Source of the DNA: Acidovorax_G sp046289925 | Lineage (GTDB): Bacteria > Pseudomonadota > Gammaproteobacteria > Burkholderiales > Burkholderiaceae_C | Length of the DNA stretch: 15,021 nt | Direction: 5' to 3' | Assembly: GCA_046289925.1 (NCBI GenBank) | Contig: JBKBUN010000075.1 | Span: 1-15,021, forward strand | In this document: in pieces, positions 1-8,376 of the stretch | Layout: every line of letters starts with the position of its first letter | How positions within the stretch are numbered: position 1 is the stretch's first letter | The notes under the pieces: model-generated | What the model saw: only the letters and a program-made list of their open reading frames with translations | Databases searched by the model: none | What the model was told of the DNA's origin: nothing | Made by a program: the position numbers and the translations under genes

Positions 1-2
1 GT

Positions 3-3000
3 TTCGACCCTGCGCTTCTAGCGCAGGCCCGCAAGCGCATCGCGGCTGCCACAGAAACCTGGTCGGCATTGGCAGGTGGTGATCGCAACAAGATCAAGCC
101 CGCCTCGGATCAGTTCAGCCTGGTGTGCGATTCGCTGCGCAAGCTGCATCCGGGCAGCGAGCCCCTGGCGGCCGCACTGGGGCGCGCCGTGGAGTCGGTC
201 GTGCGAAGCGGTGAGCCCCCTTCGCCTGCGCTGGCCATGGAAGTGGCCACTTCGGTGCTGTATCTGCAGGCGGCTTTTGAAGAGCTGGATGCCGCGGACG
301 AGCAGATGGCTGTCCGCGCCAGCCGTCTGGCAGAGCGCTTGGATGCGGTTGGCGGCGGTGCCGAACCCGAACCTCTGGAACCCTGGATGGAGGAGCTCTA
401 CCGCCGCGTGAGCGACAACCAGACCATGGGCAGCGTGGTGGATGAGCTGCGCTCGACCTTGGGAGAGGTGGAAAAAGCGCTCGACCAATTCTTCCGCAGC
501 CCCACGGACGTCGCGCCGCTTGCGCCAGTATCCGGTCATCTCGCGCAGATGCGCGGAGTGCTTTCGGTGCTGGGGCTGGATCAGGCCTCGCTGGCCGTCG
601 TGCGCATGCGTGACACGGTGGACCGTCTCGTGGTCAACGCAGTAGAGGAGCCCGAACGCCAGGCTTTGTTCGATAAGCTGGGCAACAGCTTGGGGGCGCT
701 GGGCTTCTTGATCGACATGCTCAGCTACCAGCGCACCATGGCGCGCAAGCTGTTCGTGTACGACGAGGAACTCGACGAACTGCGCATTCTCACCGGCCGT
801 GCGCGTGGCCGTGCGAGCGATCAGGCCGAAGAACTGCCGGCCAAGCTTGAAGAGCGCGCGCCCCTGCCGCTGCCCGATGTAGTGCCTCGTTTCCCGGTAG
901 AAGAGCCCATCAGTGCGCCTACCGACTTTGCGCTGCTCGACATGCCGCCCGAACCGGCCGCATCGCCTGCGCCCGACCTGGCCCCAGAACTCCATTTCGA
1001 TGCGGCCTCCAAGCCTGCGCCCGAGGCTGCTGCCCAGGCTGCAGAACCCGCCTTGCAGGCGGTGCCCGCAGCGCCGGTTGCTGCGCCTGCCGCCCCTGTG
1101 GCGGCCGAGACAGAGGTCGAAGACGAACTGCTCGAGATCTTCCTTGAAGAGGCGCGCGAGGTGGTGGGCAATGGCCTGGGCGCGATTGCCTCGCTGGAAG
1201 CCGAGCCCGGCAACCTGGGCGAGCAAACCACGCTGCGCCGCGCGTTCCACACCCTCAAGGGCAGTTCGCGCATGGTGGGCCTCAACGACTTTGGCGAAGC
1301 CGCCTGGTCGATGGAGCAGGTGCTCAACGCCTGGTTGGCCGAGCAAAAGCCGGTTCAACCACCCTTGTTGGCGCTGTCCACCCAGGCCCTGCAGTTGTTC
1401 GCCCGCTGGGTCGACGACATTGCGGCCGGCCAAGCGGGCGCGTGGGATCCGCAGATGTTCCGCCGTTCGGCGGACATGATGCGACTGGAGGGGCGTTTTC
1501 TGCCGCTGGGCGATGCGTCTGGCGATCCGGTCGATCAGCCCCCGGCGGCGCAGCCAGATCCTGCGGCCTCAGCGGTTGCTCTGGTCGAGCCCAGCCCGGC
1601 TGCCGATTCGCTGGAAACCCTGCCATTGGAGCCAGATGCCGACGATACCGACCCGTTGGCGCATGTGGACTTTGCCTCCACCGAGATTGGCGAGGAGCGT
1701 CCCGCAGAACCGGTGGTGGCAGAAGCGCTGCCGCCGGTGGCCGAAGACATCGATTTCTCGGTGTTCGAGGCTGCAGTGCAAGCCGATGCGCAGGCCGCTG
1801 CGGCGGCGGCAGGTGCCGCCCCGGACGCCAACGCGATCGACCTTGAACTGCCCGACCTGGTGCTGCCGGATGAGTCCGATGCGGTGATTGCTGCGCCGGA
1901 CATGGCTGCGCCGCAGGTGCCTACAGACGGCACCATCGAACTGCCCAGCCTGGATCAGCCGGACGATGTCGCGCCCTCTGTGGCCGCCGCAACTGGCGAG
2001 GATGCGCAGGCGCTGGATCTGTTGCCCGACCTGCCACTGGACGATGGCGCACCCGCCGCGGGTGTGCACACCGAGGAGTCCGCGTCACACGCCGTGGTGG
2101 ACGATGTGGTGGATCTTGGCCAGGCCTTGCAGCCCGAAGCCAACGCAAGCCTGCAGGATGCAGAAGTCGCACCCGATGCGATCGCTGCGGAATCGCTGGA
2201 CGCCCTGCCTGATGAAGGCCCGGCGGCGCAAGCTACAGCCGATGAGGCGCGGGCAGAGGAGGATGTGGCCGACACATCGGCAGAATCTGCAGTGTCTGCG
2301 ACCGGAGCCGAGGCTTCGGGCGATGAGGCCGTGAAGGTCATCGAAAGTCTGCGCATTGGCATCCCGCTGTACAACGTGTACCTCAACGAGGCCGACGAAT
2401 GGTCGCGCCGCCTTGCCACCTGTCTGCAGGAATGGGCGCTGGAACTGCACGAGCCGCTGCCCGATACCGCTGTGGCGCTGGCCCATTCGCTGGCGGGCAG
2501 TTCGGCCACGGTGGGTTTCTCTGCGTTGTCGGAGCTGTCCCGTCTGCTGGAGCATGCGCTGCAGCATGTGCAGTTGCAAAGCCGTGGCACCGAAGTCCAG
2601 GCCCGGGCGTTCCTCGAGGCGTCGGAGGACATCCGCCGCCTGCTGCACCAGTTTGCGGCCGGTTTCCTCAAAGAGCCCCAACCGGCAGTGCTGGAAGCGT
2701 TGCGCGAAGTGCTGGCCACCGAGGTGGATTCGGGCCTGTCGGCGCTTGCCGACGAGTCGGCGCGGGCGGTGCTGCCTTTCGAGGCAGAGGAGGCGTTGCT
2801 GGCCACCGCCGAGAGCCTGCCCGCAGAGCCCGAAGCCGAGCCCGTGCCTCAAGCCGCTGCGCCCGCCGTGGTGCCTGGTTATGTGGCCCCTGCGCTGTCG
2901 ACCCGTGACGCAGCCGAGCGCGACGCCGATCAGCGTTTGGACGATGCCATCGCCCACGCGGTGGCGCTGGCCTCCGATGTAGACGACGACATCGATGCGA

Positions 3001-5384
3001 TCGACGTCATCGATCCCGATCTCTTCCCGATCTTCGAAGAAGAGGCTGCCGAATTGCTGCCCCGTCTGGGTGGAGCTCTGCGCCAGTGGTCAGCAAATCC
3101 TGAGCACGGTGCTTCGCGCACCGAGGTGCTGCGGGCTTTGCACACGCTCAAGGGCAGTTCCCGTCTGGCGGGGGCCATGCGCTTGGGCGAAATGGCCCAC
3201 CGCCTCGAATCGGCCATCGAGCAGCTCGACCCCGAAGCCGTCACCTCCGAGCAGATCGATCCCTTGCTGGTGAGTCTTGACGCTCTGCAAGCCAGCTTCG
3301 ACGCACTGCGCGTCATCGGCGAGCAGGGCTCACCCGACGCGCCGGTGGTGCTCGCCCCCCCTGCAGTGGCACCTTCGGCTGCGGCCAAACCACCGTCTTC
3401 GGCAGATGCGTCGGACGCCTCTGCCGCTCGGGTCGCGCCGGCAGCGCCGCTGGCACGCCCTGTGGGCGTCACGCAGCTGCAACCGGCGCGCGCAGCGGCC
3501 AACCAGTCGGTGCGTGTGCGCGCCCAACTGCTCGACCGTCTGGTGAACCAGGCGGGCGAGGTGCTGATCAGCCGCTCGCGCCTGGATGCACGCCTGTCCC
3601 AGCTGCGCAGTTCGCTGCAGGACCTGTCGGGCAACCTGGACCGTCTGCGCCAGCAGCTGCGCGATGTGGAAGTGCAGGCCGAAACCCAGATGCAGTCGCG
3701 CCTTGCACAGTCCAAGGATTCGGCTGCGGGCTTCGACCCGCTGGAGTTCGACCGCTTCACCCGCGTGCAGGAGCTCACCCGCATGATGGCCGAGTCGGTG
3801 AACGACGTGGCCACCGTGCAGCGCAACCTGCAGCGCGCCATGGAAGGCGCAGAAGACGATCTCATCGCCCAAGGCCGCCAGGCCCGCGAGCTTCAACGCG
3901 ATCTGCTGCGCACCCGCATGCTGGAGTTTGAAGGCATCGCCGAGCGTCTGTACGCCGTGGTGCGCCAGGCGGCCAAGGAAACCGGCAAGCAGATCAAGCT
4001 GGACATCACGGGTGGTTCCATCGAAATGGACCGCGGCGTGCTGGACCGCATGACCCCGGCGTTCGAACACCTGCTGCGCAACTGCGTGGTCCATGGCATC
4101 GAATCGCCCGAGTCGCGCACCGCAGCGGGCAAGCCCGCGGTGGGCACGATCACGGTGGCGTTGCGTCAGGAAGGCAACGACGTGTCGGTCGAGTTCCGCG
4201 ACGACGGCGCGGGCCTGAACCTTGCCCGCATCCGCGACAAGGCCGTGGCCCAGGGGCTGGTTGCCCCCGATGCGCAGCTGTCCGCCGCCGAGGCGGCCAA
4301 CCTGATCTTCATGCCGGGCTTCTCGACAGCCACCGAAGTGACCGGCTTGGCCGGTCGCGGCATCGGCATGGACGTGGTGCGATCCGAAGTGAACGCCTTG
4401 GGTGGTCGCATCGAGACCACCACCGAGCCCGGTCAGGGCACTTCGTTCCGCATGGTGCTGCCGCTGACCACGGCGGTGACGCAGGTGGTGATGCTGCGCG
4501 CGGGCGAGCTCACGATCGGCGTGCCCGCCAATCTGGTTGAGATTGTGCGCCGCACTTCGGTGTCTGATTTGGAGCAGGCCTACCGCAGCGGCAGTTTCGA
4601 CGACGGGCTGGAGCCACTGCCCTTCTTCTGGGCAGGCGCTTTGCTGCAGGCTTCCACGCGCAGCACCGAGGCGGGCCACAAGACGCGTCCGGTGGTGGTG
4701 TTCCGAAGTGCTGCACAGCGCATTGCGATGCACGTGGACGAAGTGCTTGGCAACCAGGAAGTGGTGGTGAAGAACCTGGGGCCGCAGTTGTCGCGCCTGC
4801 CGGGTCTGGCGGGCATGTCGGTACTGGCATCCGGTGCTGTGGTGCTGATCTACAACCCTGTGGCCTTGGCCGCGGTGTATGGCGATCAGGTGCGCTCGGC
4901 CAGCGCGGGCCTGCCCGCGGTCATCGAGGCCGAAACGCCTGCCGCTGCCCGTGCGGCGGGGGCCATGCCCAGCGCGCTCACGGCGGGGCAGCAGGTGCCG
5001 CTGGTGCTGGTGGTGGACGACTCCATCACGGTGCGCCGCGTCACGCAGCGCCTGCTGCAGCGCGAAGGCTATCGCGTGGCGATGGCGGCCGACGGTCTGC
5101 AGGCACTCGAACGCCTGCAGGAAGAGCGTCCCACGGTGGTGCTGTCCGATATCGAAATGCCGCGCATGGACGGCTTCGATCTGGCGCGCAACATCCGCTC
5201 CGACGCGGCGCTGCGCGACCTGCCGATCATCATGATCACGTCGCGCATTGCTGAGAAGCACCGCGAGCATGCGATGGAGCTGGGGGTGAACCACTACCTG
5301 GGCAAGCCGTATTCCGACGAGGAACTGTTGAGCCTGATCCAGCACTACGCGCGCAAGGAAGCCGAGGCGACCAGCGCCGCCTGA
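3..5384 (+). CDS. chpA: ChpA/PilL-type hybrid chemotaxis histidine kinase with multiple Hpt domains and a C-terminal receiver (5' end missing)
   Basis: The frame is open from the left edge, so the true start lies outside; the TTG at 69 is only the first possible start in view. About 1,793 residues are visible. In order: two degenerate FimL/ChpA-like helical regions (to about 800); an Hpt domain with phospho-acceptor motif HTLKGSS (His codon 1248-1250); a long acidic Ala/Pro-rich linker (about 1500-2330); an Hpt-like domain with HSLAGSS (His codon 2484-2486, usual Lys replaced by Ala); another linker; an Hpt with HTLKGSS (His codon 3141-3143); a CheA dimerisation helix region (about 3508-3940); an HATPase domain with N-box Asn codon 4080-4082, DDGAG near 4200 and GRGIGMD near 4353; a CheW-like domain (about 4470-4890); and a receiver domain with phospho-acceptor Asp codon 5148-5150 and conserved Lys in GKPYS (5304). 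This architecture is that of ChpA/PilL, the cytoplasmic kinase of the Pil-Chp system that controls type IV pili. The pilGHIJ partners would be upstream, out of view. Family assignment is strong; the exact phenotype is inferred. Confidence 0.9.
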   Translation, partial: FDPALLAQARKRIAAATETWSALAGGDRNKIKPASDQFSLVCDSLRKLHPGSEPLAAALGRAVESVVRSGEPPSPALAMEVATSVLYLQAAFEELDAADEQMAVRASRLAERLDAVGGGAEPEPLEPWMEELYRRVSDNQTMGSVVDELRSTLGEVEKALDQFFRSPTDVAPLAPVSGHLAQMRGVLSVLGLDQASLAVVRMRDTVDRLVVNAVEEPERQALFDKLGNSLGALGFLIDMLSYQRTMARKLFVYDEELDELRILTGRARGRASDQAEELPAKLEERAPLPLPDVVPRFPVEEPISAPTDFALLDMPPEPAASPAPDLAPELHFDAASKPAPEAAAQAAEPALQAVPAAPVAAPAAPVAAETEVEDELLEIFLEEAREVVGNGLGAIASLEAEPGNLGEQTTLRRAFHTLKGSSRMVGLNDFGEAAWSMEQVLNAWLAEQKPVQPPLLALSTQALQLFARWVDDIAAGQAGAWDPQMFRRSADMMRLEGRFLPLGDASGDPVDQPPAAQPDPAASAVALVEPSPAADSLETLPLEPDADDTDPLAHVDFASTEIGEERPAEPVVAEALPPVAEDIDFSVFEAAVQADAQAAAAAAGAAPDANAIDLELPDLVLPDESDAVIAAPDMAAPQVPTDGTIELPSLDQPDDVAPSVAAATGEDAQALDLLPDLPLDDGAPAAGVHTEESASHAVVDDVVDLGQALQPEANASLQDAEVAPDAIAAESLDALPDEGPAAQATADEARAEEDVADTSAESAVSATGAEASGDEAVKVIESLRIGIPLYNVYLNEADEWSRRLATCLQEWALELHEPLPDTAVALAHSLAGSSATVGFSALSELSRLLEHALQHVQLQSRGTEVQARAFLEASEDIRRLLHQFAAGFLKEPQPAVLEALREVLATEVDSGLSALADESARAVLPFEAEEALLATAESLPAEPEAEPVPQAAAPAVVPGYVAPALSTRDAAERDADQRLDDAIAHAVALASDVDDDIDAIDVIDPDLFPIFEEEAAELLPRLGGALRQWSANPEHGASRTEVLRALHTLKGSSRLAGAMRLGEMAHRLESAIEQLDPEAVTSEQIDPLLVSLDALQASFDALRVIGEQGSPDAPVVLAPPAVAPSAAAKPPSSADASDASAARVAPAAPLARPVGVTQLQPARAAANQSVRVRAQLLDRLVNQAGEVLISRSRLDARLSQLRSSLQDLSGNLDRLRQQLRDVEVQAETQMQSRLAQSKDSAAGFDPLEFDRFTRVQELTRMMAESVNDVATVQRNLQRAMEGAEDDLIAQGRQARELQRDLLRTRMLEFEGIAERLYAVVRQAAKETGKQIKLDITGGSIEMDRGVLDRMTPAFEHLLRNCVVHGIESPESRTAAGKPAVGTITVALRQEGNDVSVEFRDDGAGLNLARIRDKAVAQGLVAPDAQLSAAEAANLIFMPGFSTATEVTGLAGRGIGMDVVRSEVNALGGRIETTTEPGQGTSFRMVLPLTTAVTQVVMLRAGELTIGVPANLVEIVRRTSVSDLEQAYRSGSFDDGLEPLPFFWAGALLQASTRSTEAGHKTRPVVVFRSAAQRIAMHVDEVLGNQEVVVKNLGPQLSRLPGLAGMSVLASGAVVLIYNPVALAAVYGDQVRSASAGLPAVIEAETPAAARAAGAMPSALTAGQQVPLVLVVDDSITVRRVTQRLLQREGYRVAMAADGLQALERLQEERPTVVLSDIEMPRMDGFDLARNIRSDAALRDLPIIMITSRIAEKHREHAMELGVNHYLGKPYSDEELLSLIQHYARKEAEATSAA

Positions 5385-5490
5385 GCCCCGGGCCCTGCAC
5401 CCGCTTTGTGTGCCAGAGGCTCGCCGCTGCACCCGGCCGGGGCTCTGGGGGCCTCGGTACTGTGGGGACGGTTGGAGGCGGACCTGGCCG

Positions 5491-5643
5491 CGGACACTCC
5501 TGCCTGGGGCGTCGAAAGCGAAAATGGGCCCCAGCGAGGACCGTTTTCGCCGTGTTGGCAGCCCCATCGCGGGGCTATGGGGCCCAAAGACGGTGAAAAA
5601 TGGACCGCTGCGGCCCATTTGCAGCCGACGATTCCCAAGTCCG
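5491..5643. repeat. Long imperfect palindrome (possible dispersed element or bidirectional terminator)
   Basis: Hand alignment of the two halves shows nested complementary blocks: CGGAC 5491-5495 with GTCCG 5639-5643; TGGG 5505 with CCCA 5634; CGTCG 5510-5514 with CGACG 5626-5630; AAATGGGCC 5522-5530 with GGCCCATTT 5612-5620; CAGCG 5532-5536 with CGCTG 5606-5610; and an inner hairpin AGCCCC 5560-5565 with GGGGCT 5571-5576. The whole could fold into one long interrupted stem centred near 5568. It lies between convergent genes and encodes nothing recognisable. It could be a miniature inverted-repeat element, a genome-wide palindromic repeat, or a transcription barrier. The base pairing is visible; the role is not. 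Confidence 0.65.
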
Positions 5644-5672
5644 ACAGACTCCTAGGTTTAGAAGCGGCACAA

Positions 5673-5694
5673 AACGCAGAGAGAACGCAGAGAG
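5673..5694. repeat. Perfect 11-bp tandem duplication
   Basis: The unit AACGCAGAGAG occurs twice in direct succession (5673-5683 and 5684-5694) without a mismatch, 30 bp beyond the long palindrome. It is probably a slippage product; no function is suggested. Confidence 0.75.
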
Positions 5695-5867
5695 TTCCAC
5701 CGCCCCCCGCAAGAGCCGACCAGGCGGCGGGCCTGCAATGCCCCGATCCCGCACGGCGCTGGCCAGGTTCCAACTGGGCACCAGCTTCGCACGGGTGCAG
5801 CACAAGCACAGCAGCGGCCTCGAATCCAGCGCCCGTGAGCGGCCCTCACGTGCGGCAGGCCATCCGA

Positions 5868-7337
5868 TCAGTTGCTGGCGGCAGTCGCCTTGACCACTGC
5901 GTAGCGCGCCAGCGTTTTCTCGCGTGCTGCGTCGTGTTGGACGATGGGTAGCGGATAGTCGCGCCCCAGCACCACGCCCGCATCGGCCAGTTCCAGCGGC
6001 CGGGCGCACCAGGGGGCGTGCAAGGCCTTGGCGGGCAGGCGGGCCAGTTGCGGCAGGTAGCGGCGGATGAACTTGCCGTCGGCGTCGAACTTCTCGCTCT
6101 GGCTCACCGGGTTGAAGATGCGAAAGTAGGGCTGTGCGTCGCAGCCGCTCGAACTGGCCCATTGCCAGCCGCCGTTGTTGGAGGCCAGGTCAAAGTCGTT
6201 GAGGGTGGCGGCAAAGTAGCGCTCGCCCCAGCGCCAGTCGATGCCCAGGTCTTTGACCAGAAAGCTCGCCACCACCATGCGCAGGCGGTTGTGCATATAG
6301 CCTGTCTGGTTGAGCTGGGCCATGGCCGCATCCACCAGCGGATAGCCGGTGCGGCCCTCGCACCAGGCGGCAAACAGGGCGTCGGCTTCGGGGCCTTGTT
6401 CCCAGGCAATGGCATCGTAGGCGGGCTTGAAGCTGCGATGCACCACGTGCGGCCAGTGGTGCAGGATTTGGGCGTAGAAGTCACGCCAGATCAGTTCGTT
6501 GAGCCAAGCCACGGCTCCGGCCTGGCCCGCTTGCGCCCGCGCATGCGCGGCGCGGGCCAGTTCGCGCACCGACAGTGTGCCAAAACGCAGGTGCACGCTG
6601 AGGTAACTGGGCCCTTTGACGGACGGGAAGTCGCGCCGTTCGTGGTAGTGGTCCATACGCGCCAGAAAGTCGTCCAACAGGGCGCGCGCACCGCTGGTGC
6701 CGGCGGCCAGCGGCAGTTCCACCGGCTCAAACCCCAGCGCCGAAATCGTGGGTGCCGGGGCCTGCAGGTCGGCGGGGCGGGGGGCCAGGCGGTGGGCCAG
6801 CGGTGCCACCGGTTGCTCGGCCAGCTGCGCGGGGGTGAGTTGGCGCAGCCAGGCGTTCTTATAGGGCGTAAAAACGCTGAACGGCCGGCCCGCCTGCGTG
6901 AGCACCTCGCTGCGCTCGAACACCACATGGTCTTTGACGGTGTGCAGCGCTATGCCCAGTGCAGCCAGGCGCGTGCGCACTTGGGCATCGCGCGCCAGGG
7001 CATAGGGCTCGTCGTCGTGGCTGGCGTACACGGCCTGTACGCCCAGGCGCTGCGCCAGCGCCGGGACGGCGTCTTCCGGCACGGCATGCAGCACGATCAG
7101 GCCTGCTTCGGCTTGCGCAGCCAGCGAGCGCAGCGTGGCGTCCAGCTCGACCACGGTGGCCTGCAAAAAAGCCACGCGTCGGTCGCGCCGGGGCAGGGGC
7201 TTGAGGATGTGGGGATCGAACACGAATACGCAATGCACTTGTGCGCATTGCGAGAGCGCCAGGTGCAGCGCCGCATGGTCGTGGGCGCGCAGGTCGCGAC
7301 GCAGCCAGACAAGGCCGCGGGCCAGGGTGGGTTCCAT
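5868..7337 (-). CDS. phr: Deoxyribodipyrimidine photolyase (class I CPD photolyase)
   Basis: This 489-residue cytoplasmic flavoprotein would split cyclobutane pyrimidine dimers in UV-damaged DNA using blue light. The N-terminal alpha/beta antenna domain starts with GLVWLRRDLRAHDH. The C-terminal FAD domain carries GPSYLSVHLRFGT (about residue 242), NELIWRDFY, EGRTGYPLVDAAM, TGYMHNRLRM and the hallmark NNGGWQW. Aligned by eye to the E. coli enzyme, the electron-transfer tryptophans are W312, W368 and W391, so it should be photoreducible. Length is close to the E. coli enzyme (472). I chose the ATG at 7337 because GGTGAAG lies directly before it and the family motif follows at once; an upstream in-frame ATG at 7361 would add eight residues and sit on the yqgE start. 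Transcribed divergently from yqgE, convergently with chpA. A cryptochrome-like relative is possible but less likely given the E. coli-like motifs. Confidence 0.95.
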   Translation of the reverse strand: MEPTLARGLVWLRRDLRAHDHAALHLALSQCAQVHCVFVFDPHILKPLPRRDRRVAFLQATVVELDATLRSLAAQAEAGLIVLHAVPEDAVPALAQRLGVQAVYASHDDEPYALARDAQVRTRLAALGIALHTVKDHVVFERSEVLTQAGRPFSVFTPYKNAWLRQLTPAQLAEQPVAPLAHRLAPRPADLQAPAPTISALGFEPVELPLAAGTSGARALLDDFLARMDHYHERRDFPSVKGPSYLSVHLRFGTLSVRELARAAHARAQAGQAGAVAWLNELIWRDFYAQILHHWPHVVHRSFKPAYDAIAWEQGPEADALFAAWCEGRTGYPLVDAAMAQLNQTGYMHNRLRMVVASFLVKDLGIDWRWGERYFAATLNDFDLASNNGGWQWASSSGCDAQPYFRIFNPVSQSEKFDADGKFIRRYLPQLARLPAKALHAPWCARPLELADAGVVLGRDYPLPIVQHDAAREKTLARYAVVKATAASN

Positions 7338-7360
7338 CTTCACCGTTAAAATTGCGGGCA
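7338..7360. promoter_or_regulatory. Very short divergent control region between phr and yqgE, with a -10-like TAAAAT
   Basis: Only 23 bp separate the two start codons. On the plus strand TAAAAT (7347-7352) lies 8 nt before the yqgE ATG, which would place transcription start at or just before that ATG; I see no good -35 at the proper spacing and no Shine-Dalgarno. On the minus strand GGTGAAG serves phr, whose promoter must lie inside yqgE coding sequence. Promoter assignment is inference. Confidence 0.35.
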
Positions 7361-7960
7361 ATGGCCTCTGATTCTGCGCCCATCAACCTGACCCATCATT
7401 TCCTGATCGCGATGCCCGGTCTGGCCGATGCGTCTTTCGCGCGCAGCGTGGTGTATTTGTGCGAGCACAGCGAGCGCGGCGCGCTCGGGCTGGTCATCAA
7501 TAAGCCGTCGGACCTGAGCCTCAAGGGCCTGTTCGACAAGGTGGACTTGTCGCTGGGCCGCGAAGATCTGCAGCAGGCGCCGGTGTACCAGGGTGGCCCG
7601 GTGCAGACCGAGCGTGGCTTTGTGCTGCACGAGCCGCTGCTGCCGCCAGGTTTGGCGGACGATGAAACGCCCTACGCCTCCACCCTGCAGATTCCGGGTG
7701 GGCTGGAGATGACCACCTCCAAGGACGTGCTGGAAGCCTTGTCCACCGGCGCAGGGCCGCGCCGCGTGCTGGTCACGCTGGGCTATGCGTCCTGGGCTGA
7801 GGGACAGCTCGAATCCGAGATTGCCGAGAACGTCTGGCTCACCGTAGGCGCCGACCCGGCCGTGATCTTTGACACGCCGGCGGGCGAGCGCTACGACCGC
7901 GCGCTGGGCCTGCTGGGCCTGCAGTCCTGGATGCTGTCCCCCGAGGTGGGGCACGCATGA
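7361..7960 (+). CDS. yqgE: YqgE/AlgH family protein (DUF179)
   Basis: The 199-residue protein carries the family signature: LTHHFLIAMPGLADASFARSVVYL near the N-terminus (residues about 10-33, a slightly modified form of the usual block), HSERGALGLVINKP, YQGGPVQTERGFVLH and VLVTLGYASWAEGQLESEI. It has no signal peptide or membrane segment, so it is probably cytoplasmic. The biochemical function of the family is unknown; the name AlgH comes from an alginate-related report in Pseudomonas. An in-frame start at 7241 would overlap phr and add a low-complexity leader, so I prefer 7361, where the conserved region begins. The stop overlaps the ruvX start in ATGA (7957-7960). The yqgE-ruvX pairing is widely conserved. 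Confidence 0.93.
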   Translation: MASDSAPINLTHHFLIAMPGLADASFARSVVYLCEHSERGALGLVINKPSDLSLKGLFDKVDLSLGREDLQQAPVYQGGPVQTERGFVLHEPLLPPGLADDETPYASTLQIPGGLEMTTSKDVLEALSTGAGPRRVLVTLGYASWAEGQLESEIAENVWLTVGADPAVIFDTPAGERYDRALGLLGLQSWMLSPEVGHA

Positions 7961-8376
7961 GCGGGCCGGTGCGACCGCCGTCTGTTCCTGCGCATTTCCA
8001 GACCTTTCTTGCTTTTGACCTGGGCCTCAAGCGCACCGGTGTGGCCGTAGGCACCCGCCTGCTGCGCACGGCCACGGCGCAGCCCACTATCCGTGCCGAA
8101 GGCGACGCCCGCTTCGCCCAGGTGGCCGAGCGCATCCGCGCCTGGCAGCCCGACGCCCTGGTGATCGGCGTGCCCTACCACCCCGACGGTGCGCCCCACG
8201 ACAACACGGCGCGTGCGCAGAAGTTCGGCCGGCAACTGCACGGGCGCTTCAAGCTGCCGGTGTACGAAGTGGACGAGCGCTACAGCACCACAGAGGCCCG
8301 CGCGGCCGCAGCGGCCGATGCCGACGCGGCCTCGGCCTGCATCATCCTGGAGCAGTTTCTAAGGAGTCTTTCATGA
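7957..8376 (+). CDS. ruvX: RuvX/YqgF family RNase H-fold nuclease (16S rRNA maturation / Holliday junction resolvase-like)
   Basis: The 139-residue protein has the RNase H-like fold signature AFDLGLKRTGVAVG (Asp21), the central block DALVIGVPYHPDG, DERYSTTEA (acidic Asp106/Glu107) and the C-terminal DAASACIILEQFL in which Asp123 should complete the acidic site. The family is known for processing the 5' end of 16S rRNA and was earlier proposed as a Holliday junction resolvase. The start is decided by GAGGTGG (7943-7949) and the ATGA overlap with yqgE. Its stop overlaps the pyrR start in another ATGA (8373-8376), suggesting translational coupling through the first three genes of the operon. Confidence 0.95.
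   Translation: MSGPVRPPSVPAHFQTFLAFDLGLKRTGVAVGTRLLRTATAQPTIRAEGDARFAQVAERIRAWQPDALVIGVPYHPDGAPHDNTARAQKFGRQLHGRFKLPVYEVDERYSTTEARAAAAADADAASACIILEQFLRSLS

Larger units (their letters stand above)
5385..5867. other. Intergenic region between convergent chpA and phr
   Basis: I see no credible gene in these 483 bases. Small open frames exist on both strands, but they have no recognisable domain, no good ribosome binding site, and run through palindromic sequence. The region holds a long imperfect palindrome (5491-5643), an 11-bp tandem duplication (5673-5694) and a small imperfect hairpin, CTGGCCAG/CTGGGCACCAG, at 5759-5784. A weak complementary pair, AGCCCCGG at 5384 and CCGGGGCT at 5437, lies just after the chpA stop, but there is no T-run, so no standard terminator is evident for either convergent gene. 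Confidence 0.7.

Noticed and set aside
18..1433. A 471-codon minus-strand open frame opposite the 5' part of chpA
   Set aside because: Composition is that of an antisense shadow; the plus frame holds clear Hpt motifs.
5384..5444. Terminator after chpA from AGCCCCGG and CCGGGGCT
   Set aside because: The arms are 45 bp apart and no T-run follows; chance pairing is likely in such GC-rich sequence.
3330..5618. A 762-codon open frame on the minus strand
   Set aside because: It lies entirely antisense to the kinase and receiver part of chpA, is His/Gln/Arg-rich as expected for the complement of high-GC coding DNA, and has no recognisable domain.
5406..5951. Small open frames in the chpA-phr gap on both strands
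   Set aside because: They cross the palindrome, lack ribosome binding sites and conserved motifs, and overlap phr.
6018..7349. A 443-codon plus-strand open frame opposite phr
   Set aside because: Antisense shadow of the photolyase gene; no domain visible.
7241..7360. Upstream extension of yqgE
   Set aside because: It overlaps the photolyase coding region antisense and adds a low-complexity Arg/Gly leader absent from the family.
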